DNA of 59,923 nucleotides from Bacteroidota bacterium. Lineage in GTDB: Bacteria; Bacteroidota; Bacteroidia; Chitinophagales; Chitinophagaceae. Both the position numbers and the translations under genes were made by a program. The notes under the pieces were generated by a model. That model was given only the letters and a program-made list of their open reading frames with translations. It searched no databases and was not told the DNA's origin. The stretch lies in contig JAEWKC010000044.1 in assembly GCA_023386235.1 (NCBI GenBank), forward strand, positions 1-59,923. The letters are read 5' to 3'. This document shows positions 42,129-49,645 of the stretch, piece after piece. Within the stretch, counting starts at the first letter, position 1, and every line of letters begins with the position of its first letter.

Positions 42129-44252
42129 TTGGATTCACTGTTCAACCTTATTGAATATACCAGCAGAAATATTTTTCTTACAGGAAAAGCAGGTACCGGC
42201 AAAACAACTTTTCTTACAGGTTTTGTAAACGAAACACGTAAGAAACATATTGTAGTGGCGCCTACAGGCATTGCTGCCATTAACGCCGGAGGTGTAACCA
42301 TTCATTCCATGTTTGGCTTACCGTTGCGCACATTCGTGCCCACGTTTGAAGAAATTGATCGCGATTATGCGTTGAATATTACCGATCTCTTACCGCATTT
42401 TAAATACAGGAGAGACAAACTGAAACTGTTGCGCGAGGTAGAGATAATAATTGTTGATGAAGTATCAATGCTGCGTGCAGATGTATTGGATATGATGGAT
42501 TTCTCGCTGAAGCATATACGCCGCAATAGCTTGCCGTTTGGTGGCGCGCAAATGTTGTTTATTGGCGATTTGTATCAGCTGCCACCGGTAGTAAGACAGG
42601 AGAGCGAACGCATTTTGAGTGCATACTATGCTACGCCGTTTTTCTTTGACGCGAAAGTAATGCAGAGCGCCAATTTGATGCCCGTAGAACTGACTACAGT
42701 ATACAGGCAAAAAGATAAGATTTTTATCGACATTCTTAATCAGATAAGAAACGGCGATATAAGCGCCATAGATTTTACGCTGCTGAATGAAAGATACGAT
42801 CCGGACTTTGAACCAGGAGAAGAAGCGTATGTGTATTTATGCTCGCACAATCGCGTGGCGGATGATATCAACAATAAAAAACTGGCGGAACTGGCAGGCA
42901 GATCCTATTTTTACAACGCCATAATCACCGGAGATTTTAAAGAAAGTCAGTACCCCAATGAAGAACGTTTAGAATTGAAAGAAGGTGCTCAGATTATGTT
43001 TATACGAAACGATACATCTTTAGAGAAAGAGTATTTCAATGGTAAACTGGCTGTGGTAGCCGGTTTGAGCGAAGATGAAATCACTGTGGTATTGGAGGGA
43101 GCAAATAAAGAGATTACATTGAAGCGGGAAATCTGGGAGCAAAAAAAATATTATCTTGACAGCGATAAAAATATTCAGGAAGAAGTATTGGGTAGTTTTG
43201 AACAGTTCCCGATTCGGCTGGCCTGGGCCGTAACTATTCATAAAAGCCAGGGTTTAACCTTCGATAAATTGATCATCGATGCAGGACGCTCTTTTGCTTC
43301 CGGCCAGGTATATGTAGCGCTTAGTCGTTGTCGTACTTTAGAAGGTATTGTACTGAAATCAAAGATTACTCCGCAGGTTATTTTTTCCGACAAAACCATT
43401 GAGCACTTTCACACTACCACACATTCCAATCATAGAATGGAAGAAGTGCTGGAGCAGGAACGCTATACCTATAGTGTGCAGAAAATATTACGTTATTTAA
43501 ATATGCAGTGGATGAACAGCGACTTGCAGCAATGGTATCAAACCGCGCAGCAAGCTAAAAAGCTGGACAAGGAAAGACTGGAAGAACTGCAAACAAATAT
43601 ATTTCAATCAATAGAGCAAATAAGCGGTGTGTATGATAAGTTTGAAAAAATAATTGAACTACGATTAAGACAACATGCCGAAAAGGTCGTAGGCTGGGAA
43701 GCTGTGCAGGAAAAAATAAAAGGAGCGGTGAATTTTTTCTACACAAGCATTAACGAAGAAATTCTTTTACCATTGAAAGATCTGTATGCCGAAACGAAAG
43801 GCGAGAAAGGTCTGAAATTGTACAATGCTGAGTTTAAAGTATTCCTAGAAGATGTGGGAGATTATTTAAATGATCTGGGCGAGCTGCACCTGTTTGATAA
43901 ACCTTTACTTGATAAGCCTTCCAATGAAAAGATAGATGTAAAGGTAGAAAAAATTCCATCACATGTGATTACTTTCCAGCTGTTTGAAGATGGCAAATCG
44001 GCACAGGAAATAGCTGCCCAAAGAGAACTGTCTGAAACTACTGTTTACGGTCACCTGAGCAAATTTGCCCGGCAAGGTGTGCTGGATATAAAGAGATTGT
44101 TTACCGAAGAAAAAATAGCCATATTCCAAAAGTATTTTAATAAAGTACATTACACTACACTTACTGAATGGAAGCAAGGCCTGCCCGATGATTTTGAATT
44201 TCATGAAATAAGAATATTGCTTCATCATTTTACCTATTTAAAAAGTAAATAA
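42129..44252 (+). CDS. PIF1/RecD-like ATP-dependent helicase with C-terminal wHTH
   Basis: A 707-residue SF1 helicase starting with TTG; no in-frame ATG precedes the conserved N-terminus. Walker A GKAGTGKT is at residues 19-26, then APTGIAAINAGGVTIHS (motif Ia), IIVDEVSMLRADVLD (motif II), FIGDLYQLPPVV (motif III), TTVYRQKD and AVTIHKSQGLTFDKLIID and YVALSRCRTLEG (motifs V and VI). The C-terminal part includes a predicted helix-turn-helix (QLFEDGKSAQEIAAQRELSE with TTVYGHLSKF), as in Bacteroidota helicases with RecQ-like accessory domains. Likely acts in genome maintenance. Confidence 0.9.
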   Translation: MDSLFNLIEYTSRNIFLTGKAGTGKTTFLTGFVNETRKKHIVVAPTGIAAINAGGVTIHSMFGLPLRTFVPTFEEIDRDYALNITDLLPHFKYRRDKLKLLREVEIIIVDEVSMLRADVLDMMDFSLKHIRRNSLPFGGAQMLFIGDLYQLPPVVRQESERILSAYYATPFFFDAKVMQSANLMPVELTTVYRQKDKIFIDILNQIRNGDISAIDFTLLNERYDPDFEPGEEAYVYLCSHNRVADDINNKKLAELAGRSYFYNAIITGDFKESQYPNEERLELKEGAQIMFIRNDTSLEKEYFNGKLAVVAGLSEDEITVVLEGANKEITLKREIWEQKKYYLDSDKNIQEEVLGSFEQFPIRLAWAVTIHKSQGLTFDKLIIDAGRSFASGQVYVALSRCRTLEGIVLKSKITPQVIFSDKTIEHFHTTTHSNHRMEEVLEQERYTYSVQKILRYLNMQWMNSDLQQWYQTAQQAKKLDKERLEELQTNIFQSIEQISGVYDKFEKIIELRLRQHAEKVVGWEAVQEKIKGAVNFFYTSINEEILLPLKDLYAETKGEKGLKLYNAEFKVFLEDVGDYLNDLGELHLFDKPLLDKPSNEKIDVKVEKIPSHVITFQLFEDGKSAQEIAAQRELSETTVYGHLSKFARQGVLDIKRLFTEEKIAIFQKYFNKVHYTTLTEWKQGLPDDFEFHEIRILLHHFTYLKSK

Positions 44253-44273
44253 CTTTTATACATTTACATTCTT

Positions 44274-44281
44274 TATTTTTG
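44274..44281 (+). promoter_or_regulatory. -7 promoter element of the GT2 gene
   Basis: TATTTTTG fits TAnnTTTG, 20 bases before the TTG start of the GT2 gene. Confidence 0.5.
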
Positions 44282-44301
44282 ATAGTAAATTAGCATCAGA
44301 T

Positions 44302-45327
44302 TTGAATACTCAACCATTGGTAGCAATTGTAATTCTTAATTACAACGGAAAAGTTTTTCTTGAAAAATTTCTTCGTTATGTGGTTGATTCTACGTATGCC
44401 AATAAAAGAGTAATAGTGGCCGATAATGCTTCGCAAGACGATTCGGTAAATTATTTGCGGCAACATTTTCCTGAAGTAGAGATCATCATCAATGAAAAAA
44501 ATTACGGATTTGCCGAAGGCTACAATCAGGCGTTGAAGCGCGTTTCAGCCGATTATTATATATTACTGAATTCCGATGTGGAGGTTACGCCTCAATGGAT
44601 AGAGCCTGTAATAAATTTGATGGAATCGGATAAAAAAATCGCGGCCTGTCAGCCAAAAATATTATCCTATCACAACAGGAATATGTTTGAATACGCGGGT
44701 GCGGGAGGTGGTATGCTGGATCATTTAGGTTACCCGCTGGCCAGAGGAAGAGTATTTGAAATAATGGAAACCGATAACGGACAGTATAATGATAGCACAG
44801 ATGTATTCTGGGCTTCGGGTTGCGCGCTGTTTGTAAAAGCGGAAGTGTATAATCAAATGGGAGGTTTGTATAATTATTTTTTTGCACATCAGGAAGAAAT
44901 AGATTTTTGCTGGCGGCTTCAATGCCACGGTTACAGGGTTGTGTACTGCGGAGCGTCAGAAGTGTATCATGTAGGCGGCGGCACGCTTCCCAAAGGTCAA
45001 TACCGAAAAACATATCTTAATTTCAGGAATAATCTTATCATGCTTTCGCGCAATTTAGACAAACGAGAAAAATACTGGAAACTGCTGGTACGTTTGATAC
45101 TGGATGGGGTATTTGCCATTAAGACCTTGTTTGAGGGAGATTTTGAATCCATTCGCGCTGTGTTTTTTGCTCACATGCATTTTTATAAATGGTCTTTTTC
45201 AAAAGAAAATAAAACAGATAACTTGCGACTGCCATTTTCAAAACTCAGGGGTGGTATAAGCAAATCGGTGGTATTCGAGCACTTTATAAAGGGCAAAAAA
45301 TATTTTTCAGAAATTATATGCTCTTAA
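44302..45327 (+). CDS. Glycosyltransferase family 2
   Basis: A 341-residue GT-A glycosyltransferase outside the main polysaccharide locus. It starts with TTG; the conserved AIVILNYNGKVFLEKFL begins at once, so no later ATG is possible. Motifs: ADNASQDDSVNYLR, EKNYGFAEGYNQAL, LLNSDVEVTPQWI (SDV metal site), WASGCALFVKAEVYNQMGGL and FFAHQEEIDFCWRLQ (ED-type acceptor motif). Similar to Bacteroidota dTDP-rhamnosyl-type transferases. Substrate unknown. Confidence 0.9.
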   Translation: MNTQPLVAIVILNYNGKVFLEKFLRYVVDSTYANKRVIVADNASQDDSVNYLRQHFPEVEIIINEKNYGFAEGYNQALKRVSADYYILLNSDVEVTPQWIEPVINLMESDKKIAACQPKILSYHNRNMFEYAGAGGGMLDHLGYPLARGRVFEIMETDNGQYNDSTDVFWASGCALFVKAEVYNQMGGLYNYFFAHQEEIDFCWRLQCHGYRVVYCGASEVYHVGGGTLPKGQYRKTYLNFRNNLIMLSRNLDKREKYWKLLVRLILDGVFAIKTLFEGDFESIRAVFFAHMHFYKWSFSKENKTDNLRLPFSKLRGGISKSVVFEHFIKGKKYFSEIICS

Positions 45328-45329
45328 AT

Positions 45330-45359
45330 TTTGAATTTGATTACAGTTACTTATTTTTG
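45330..45359 (+). promoter_or_regulatory. Promoter of the small membrane-protein gene
   Basis: TTTG (45330-45333), preceded by T, an 18-base spacer and TATTTTTG (45352-45359) form a full Bacteroidota promoter 21 bases before the start codon at 45380. Confidence 0.72.
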
Positions 45360-45379
45360 TACAGTAATATTAAAACTAT

Positions 45380-45613
45380 ATGGCACATCATCATCCGGAA
45401 GAAAATACATACGAAAAAGAGCGTCAGGAACTTTTAGAGTCTGATTTTCGTTATAATCGTGTCAGCTCTTCGCGTTTTCTTTTTTATATCACTATGTTCG
45501 CGTTGGTCGCTTTCTTATTTGCTGGTTGTTTTCAGTTATACAAAAACAGATATGCAGGCAAACCTGACATAGAAATTCAATCCAGCACAAAATATACGCC
45601 TGAGTATAAATAA
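45380..45613 (+). CDS. Small single-pass membrane protein, function unknown
   Basis: A 77-residue protein that I do not recognise as a named family. A charged, His/Glu-rich N-terminal 30 residues (MAHHHPEENTYEKERQE) is followed by one membrane helix (about 33-52: FLFYITMFALVAFLFAGCF) and a short basic/acidic tail. The C in FAGCF is within the helix, not a lipobox after a signal peptide. It has a strong promoter and stands upstream of the tRNA genes. Coding is supported by the promoter, codon use and length, not by similarity. Confidence 0.65.
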   Translation: MAHHHPEENTYEKERQELLESDFRYNRVSSSRFLFYITMFALVAFLFAGCFQLYKNRYAGKPDIEIQSSTKYTPEYK

Positions 45614-45626
45614 ATATGCAAAAAAA

Positions 45627-45659
45627 TTTTGGTGATTGAACTAATATTTTTTATTTTTG
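45627..45659 (+). promoter_or_regulatory. Promoter of tRNA-Gly
   Basis: TTTTG (45627-45631), a 20-base spacer and TATTTTTG (45652-45659), followed by C, lie 35 bases upstream of the tRNA. Confidence 0.75.
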
Positions 45660-45694
45660 CACTCCCAAAAGATACATAGTTCTTTTATAGATAA

Positions 45695-45767
45695 GCGGAA
45701 GTAGCTCATTTGGTAGAGCACAACCTTGCCAAGGTTGGGGTGGCCGGTTCGAGCCCGGTCTTCCGCT
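45695..45767 (+). tRNA. tRNA-Gly (anticodon GCC)
   Basis: A 73-base cloverleaf: acceptor GCGGAAG pairs with CTTCCGC, D-arm GCTC/GAGC, anticodon stem CAACC/GGTTG with loop TTGCCAA (anticodon GCC at 45728-45730), T-arm GCCGG TTCGAGC CCGGT. Discriminator T; the 3' CCA is not encoded. Confidence 0.96.
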
Positions 45768-45780
45768 CTTAAGAAAAACT

Positions 45781-45806
45781 TCCTGCACTGTTGCAGGATT
45801 TTTTTT
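45781..45806 (+). terminator. Hairpin with T-run between the two tRNAs
   Basis: TCCTGCA (45781-45787) and TGCAGGA (45792-45798) enclose a 4-base loop, followed by eight T. This is a normal intrinsic terminator shape, only 8 bases before tRNA-Leu. Confidence 0.8.
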
Positions 45807-45813
45807 AAGGATT

Positions 45814-45899
45814 GCCCTGGTGGTGGAACTGGTAGACACGCAGGACTTAAAATCCTGTGGGCAGCAATGTCCGTGCGGGTTCAACTCCCGCCCGGGGCA
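45814..45899 (+). tRNA. tRNA-Leu (anticodon UAA)
   Basis: An 86-base class II tRNA: acceptor GCCCTGG pairs with CCGGGGC (one T-G pair), anticodon stem CAGGA/TCCTG with loop CTTAAAA (anticodon TAA in DNA), a long variable arm, T-arm GCGGG TTCAACT CCCGC, discriminator A. CCA not encoded. It was matched visually to the Leu pattern. Confidence 0.95.
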
Positions 45900-45931
45900 C
45901 TAACCAATACTTAAAATGTATTGAAATGAAT

Positions 45932-45968
45932 AAAACCCTTGTAAACAGTATGTTTGCAAGGGTTTTTG
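45932..45968 (+). terminator. Terminator after tRNA-Leu
   Basis: AAACCCTTGTAAACA (45933-45947) pairs with TGTTTGCAAGGGTTT (45951-45965), one wobble pair, followed by T-rich sequence. The long stem and T-run make this a strong candidate. Confidence 0.85.
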
Positions 45969-46241
45969 TTTTTGATATTCTTGTTTATTGGTGTTGAATA
46001 ATCCCAAATGTTCTCCGTTTTCGTAAAGCTTATGATTTTAACTTGTAAATTTTACTATAGATAATCTGCAAAATGCAGATTATCCTTATTGATATTTGCA
46101 CTTTAAGTATGTTTAATTTATTTATCAGGCAAGAGCACCAAAAAGTTGGACCATTTAAAATACATTTTTACAAATTCACTTCTTTGCGAGCAAATGATTT
46201 AATGGAGCAAATTACATGGAAAAGAGGAAATAATCTTTTTA
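45969..46241. other. Gene-free stretch between the tRNA terminator and the DUF4861 gene
   Basis: AT-rich sequence with the inverted repeat listed separately at 46060-46084. A 62-codon open frame on the + strand from 46073 overlaps the end of the DUF4861 gene and has no recognisable protein features; I do not call it a gene. A weak TTGATATTTG follows the hairpin. Confidence 0.5.
46060..46084. other. Perfect 10-bp inverted repeat
   Basis: GATAATCTGC (46060-46069), loop AAAAT, GCAGATTATC (46075-46084). No T-run on either side, so not a typical intrinsic terminator. Could be a protein-binding palindrome or an RNA hairpin, or the end of a small element. About 160 bases beyond the end of the leftward kdu/DUF4861 operon. 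Confidence 0.65.
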
Positions 46242-47495
46242 TTATTCAATTAATAATTTAGTTGTAAACTTTTCGCCTTCTTTTCTCATAAATGATTCAA
46301 AATATTTTTTGGAATTAAATTTTTCATCTGTTTTTGCCCATGCTGCATAATACCTGTAAATATATTTTTCTGGGTATATTGTGTGCATGTTTACGGTAAA
46401 ACTGTTTGCAATCTCATCATTTCCGGAAGAAGCAAACCCGAAAGAACCAAAGTGTTTAACAGGTGTAATAATTCCCAACCCGAGCGTATCCTTATTTTCA
46501 CTTTGCTTTCCGTGTGTGCATAGTGCAGCGTATGATTCTGTGAAGATGTTGGTTGTTTTGTCTGTGTAGAAATCTATTGTGCCGGTAGTAATCTGTAAGC
46601 CAGCATTATTGTCTGAAAGGCTAATTTCATTTTGAAAAAAATACTGTCCTCCCCAAATGCTTATACGCTCTGTAACGCTTATAGGATCGGCATTCGGAAG
46701 GTATTTCCAATTTTTATAAACCAATTGAAATATGGCTCTGACAGGTCCGTTTGAAATTCTTTCATAAGTTACTTCTGCATTTTTGCCAAACCTGATAAGT
46801 GAGTCTCTGCCATTTTGTTTTATACGCAGCGCCAATGCTCCGGCGCCCAGAGATTTGCCCACCTTCAGGATGTCCATTCCCCAGTTGTCCAATTGGTGAT
46901 AAGATTTTGCAGGATCAGTGCCTACATGATCAAGCACCATGTCTGATGTGGTTTTGCCCCAAATATCATTTGCATTGCGTACATCGAAATATTTTCTGAA
47001 GCCTACTTTATCATTTTCCCAAGCCGGCCCTTCAGTAAGAAACAGAGCAAGCTTTTGTTTTGAAAAATCTGTGGGCTGATTATTATACGGCATAGTATCT
47101 TTCTGTAAATTTTCTCCGAATGTGTTTTTGAGGTTGTGCTTATGCCGCACATACGCTCTTACAACTGCTTTTACAGTAGCCGGGTTATTGGCGGTTTGCA
47201 GGTTCAAAACAATTTTTTCTTTTGCTGAAAAGTCTTGTAAAAAAACTATCTCATCCCAAGTGCCATCTCTGTCCAAATCATCGTGCTGCAATACTTTGGG
47301 AACATTTTTATAAAAGATGTGTATGAATTTACCGTTTGGTATATGGCCGAGTTTTGTTTCTAAAAAATTTCTGCTTAGTACGATCAACTCATCTTTTCTC
47401 TCAAAATCGGAGGGGTTGCTGATGGAAATACTTTTATACTGAGCATAAACATTGCTGCATAAAACGGATGCAAGTATGACAATTAAAAATTTCAT
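46242..47495 (-). CDS. DUF4861 domain protein (PUL-associated, secreted)
   Basis: A 417-residue protein with an N-terminal signal peptide (cleavage near VYAQ, residue 19). It has the DUF4861 pattern: ISNPSDFERKDELIVLSR, HDDLDRDGTWDEIVFLQDFS (Asp-rich), GPAWENDKVGFRKYFDVRNA (residue range about 155-175) and DNWGMDILKVGKSLGAGALA. This domain is often coded in loci for acidic polysaccharides together with GH88/GH105 and Kdu enzymes. The catalytic role is unknown; a lyase- or hydrolase-linked auxiliary role is possible. It is the last gene of the leftward operon beginning at the lacI-type gene. Confidence 0.85.
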   Translation of the reverse strand: MKFLIVILASVLCSNVYAQYKSISISNPSDFERKDELIVLSRNFLETKLGHIPNGKFIHIFYKNVPKVLQHDDLDRDGTWDEIVFLQDFSAKEKIVLNLQTANNPATVKAVVRAYVRHKHNLKNTFGENLQKDTMPYNNQPTDFSKQKLALFLTEGPAWENDKVGFRKYFDVRNANDIWGKTTSDMVLDHVGTDPAKSYHQLDNWGMDILKVGKSLGAGALALRIKQNGRDSLIRFGKNAEVTYERISNGPVRAIFQLVYKNWKYLPNADPISVTERISIWGGQYFFQNEISLSDNNAGLQITTGTIDFYTDKTTNIFTESYAALCTHGKQSENKDTLGLGIITPVKHFGSFGFASSGNDEIANSFTVNMHTIYPEKYIYRYYAAWAKTDEKFNSKKYFESFMRKEGEKFTTKLLIE

Positions 47496-47506
47496 GTGTA
47501 TTTATT

Positions 47507-47956
47507 TTAAGAAACGGGTTTTACTGCCTGCCTGGTTATCATTTTCCATTGACCGTTTTGTTTTTTCCAAACGGTAACAATATTAAGTTTAACATTGCCG
47601 GGTTTATAATTGTCGTTTGTTACCGCATGTATAGTGTGGCGAACAACTGCTGTTTTGCGGAACATATCTATCGTCTGCCCTGTTACTTCAATAGAGACAA
47701 AGTCCGTTGATCCGTTTTTAAAAGATTCCAGAAATGCCGTTTTATCCTGAACTTTGCCGTTTGAATGACCATAGCTCAATTGCTTGTGGGTTATATGACT
47801 GAGTTGCGCAATGTCACTGTCTGTCATCGCCTTTATTAAAGCAGTTACCGCTCTTTCCACGCTTGCTGAATTTTTATACTGAGCAAATACATCAGCTGGT
47901 AGAAAGTAACATACGAGGCTTGTAAAAGCTACTTTAAAAAATGTATATTTTACCAT
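47507..47956 (-). CDS. NTF2-like / DUF4440 family protein, secreted
   Basis: A 149-residue protein with a signal peptide (MVKYTFFKVAFTSLVCYFLP then ADVFAQ) and a SnoaL/DUF4440-like cone fold. Seen are VERAVTALIKAMTDSDIAQL, HITHKQLSYGHSNGKVQDKT and the last strand NIVTVWKKQNGQWKMITRQ. Such domains bind small molecules or act as isomerases, but no catalytic residues can be named. It lies between kduI and the DUF4861 gene with short spacers, so it likely belongs to the same sugar pathway. Confidence 0.8.
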   Translation of the reverse strand: MVKYTFFKVAFTSLVCYFLPADVFAQYKNSASVERAVTALIKAMTDSDIAQLSHITHKQLSYGHSNGKVQDKTAFLESFKNGSTDFVSIEVTGQTIDMFRKTAVVRHTIHAVTNDNYKPGNVKLNIVTVWKKQNGQWKMITRQAVKPVS

Positions 47957-48002
47957 TTTAATCGTTTTAGCTGACCGGGCAGCATTTCGAACAGTTTATA
48001 TG

Positions 48003-48833
48003 CTATTTCATTTCTTCCACAGGGGCCGCATCCATATCACCGTAATCAAGATTTTCGCCGGCCATTCCCCAGATAAATCCATAATTGGATGTGCCGCAGC
48101 CGGCGTGCACAGACCAAGGCGCTGACAATACAGCCTCGTGATTTGCCATAATGAGATGACGCGTTTCTTGTGGTTCGCCCATTAAATGTATAACGCGCTG
48201 ATCAGCAGGTACGTCAAAATAAAAATAGGCTTCCATCCTGCGTGTATGCGTGTGTGCGGGCATTGTATTCCATACGCTTCCTGTATCCAGCACAGTTAGT
48301 CCCATTACAAGCTGGCAGCTCTGAATGCCGTCTTTGTGTATGTATCTTCTGATAGTTCTTTTGTTAGATGTTTCACTGCTTCCAAGGTCGGCGGTGAATG
48401 CATCGGCTTTGGTATACTTTGTATTAGAGTATGTTGTATGAGCAGGAGTTGAAAGCATATAGAACACAGCGGGATCATTAGCATCTGCAGAGGAAAAAAC
48501 AACTTTTTCGGTGCCTTTGCCTAAATACACACATTCCAGTTTTTCTATATCATAAACCGTTTTATCCGCTGTTATTTTTCCTTTGCCACCAACATTAAAT
48601 ATGCCTATCTCTCTTCGTTCCAGAAAATAATCTGCGCGCAATTCAGGCTCGTTAGGTAAAGCGATCTCTTCGTTAACAGGCATAGCACCTCCGATGATCA
48701 TCCTGTCGTAATGCGAATAAACAAGTTTTAATTTATTTTCAGTGATCAGCGTTTCTATCAAAAAATTATTTCTTAATTCTTCCGTACACATTTGTTTCGT
48801 CTCTTTCGGACTGTTTTGAAATCTTATTTCCAT
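48003..48833 (-). CDS. kduI: 5-dehydro-4-deoxy-D-glucuronate isomerase KduI
   Basis: Converts 5-keto-4-deoxyuronate, the monosaccharide released from unsaturated oligosaccharides, into 3-deoxy-D-glycero-2,5-hexodiulosonate. The 276-residue cupin has the metal-site motif MPAHTHTRRMEAYFYFD (ligands His194, His196, Glu201) and His243 in SVHAGCG, matching the E. coli KduI zinc ligands (spacing H-x-H-x4-E). PTxxTYSNTKY-like and WGMAGEN are also family text. It comes after kduD in the leftward operon and acts before KduD in the pathway. Confidence 0.96.
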   Translation of the reverse strand: MEIRFQNSPKETKQMCTEELRNNFLIETLITENKLKLVYSHYDRMIIGGAMPVNEEIALPNEPELRADYFLERREIGIFNVGGKGKITADKTVYDIEKLECVYLGKGTEKVVFSSADANDPAVFYMLSTPAHTTYSNTKYTKADAFTADLGSSETSNKRTIRRYIHKDGIQSCQLVMGLTVLDTGSVWNTMPAHTHTRRMEAYFYFDVPADQRVIHLMGEPQETRHLIMANHEAVLSAPWSVHAGCGTSNYGFIWGMAGENLDYGDMDAAPVEEMK

Positions 48834-48862
48834 GATATTTTATTTATAAATAAATTGATTTT

Positions 48863-49630
48863 TTATCTTGCCATCCAGCCGCCATCCACATTCAGGATGG
48901 TTCCGTTTATGTAATCGGCAGCGGCAGAAGCGAGGAAAACATAAGCTCCTGCCAAATCTTCGGGGGTTCCCCATCTTGCAGCCGGGATTCTTTCGAGAAT
49001 AGCTTTGCTTCTTATAGCATCACTCTGCAATGCAGCTGTATTGTCTGTTGCGATATAGCCGGGAGCAATGCCATTTACATTTATGCCTTTTGAGGCCCAC
49101 TCATTTGCAAAAGCTTTTATAATGCCTGCTATGGCCGACTTACTGGCTGTATAACTCGCTACATTAATACCTCCCTGGTAAGAGAGCATAGAACAGGTAA
49201 AAATAATTTTTCCTTTTTTGCGTTCAATCATTTCTTTGCCAATTTCCCGGGCTAAAATAAACTGGGTATCAAGGTTCACGGACAGCACTTTATTCCAGGT
49301 TTCATCGTCATGTTCTGTAAGCGGCTTCCTGATGATGGTGCCGGCATTATTTATTAAAATGTCTACCGGTTTTTCGTTTTCTTTTATCTCTCTCAAAAAA
49401 TTATACACGGATTCTCTTGCAGAAAAATCAACGCTGTATTTACCAAAGTGTCTGCCACATTGTTGCGCTACTTTTTCGGCTTCAGAGTTTTCGGGAAAAT
49501 GGTTTGAAACACAGATAATGTCTGCTCCGCATTGCGCCATAGCTACAGCCACAGCCTGACCGATACCGCGGCTGGCTCCTGTGATAAGCGCTGTTTTTCC
49601 CGAAAGATCATAAAGGTTTGAAATATGCAT
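48863..49630 (-). CDS. kduD: 2-dehydro-3-deoxy-D-gluconate 5-dehydrogenase KduD
   Basis: Short-chain dehydrogenase that reduces the KduI product to 2-keto-3-deoxygluconate. With the ATG at 49630 it has 255 residues; a longer TTG-started form (49636) is less likely. Motifs: TGASRGIG (17-24), NNAG (95-98), Ser147, Tyr160 and Lys164 in VASYTASKSA, GIAPGYIATDNTAAL and the C-terminal DGGWMAR that is typical of KduD/gluconate 5-dehydrogenase. It starts 16 bases from the lacI-type gene end, and precedes kduI. Confidence 0.93.
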   Translation of the reverse strand: MHISNLYDLSGKTALITGASRGIGQAVAVAMAQCGADIICVSNHFPENSEAEKVAQQCGRHFGKYSVDFSARESVYNFLREIKENEKPVDILINNAGTIIRKPLTEHDDETWNKVLSVNLDTQFILAREIGKEMIERKKGKIIFTCSMLSYQGGINVASYTASKSAIAGIIKAFANEWASKGINVNGIAPGYIATDNTAALQSDAIRSKAILERIPAARWGTPEDLAGAYVFLASAAADYINGTILNVDGGWMAR

Positions 49631-49645
49631 TTTCAATTTATTTTT

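Noticed and set aside
46073..46261. 62-codon open frame on the + strand
   Set aside because: It overlaps the end of the DUF4861 gene, lacks a promoter or ribosome-site support, and has no recognisable similarity.
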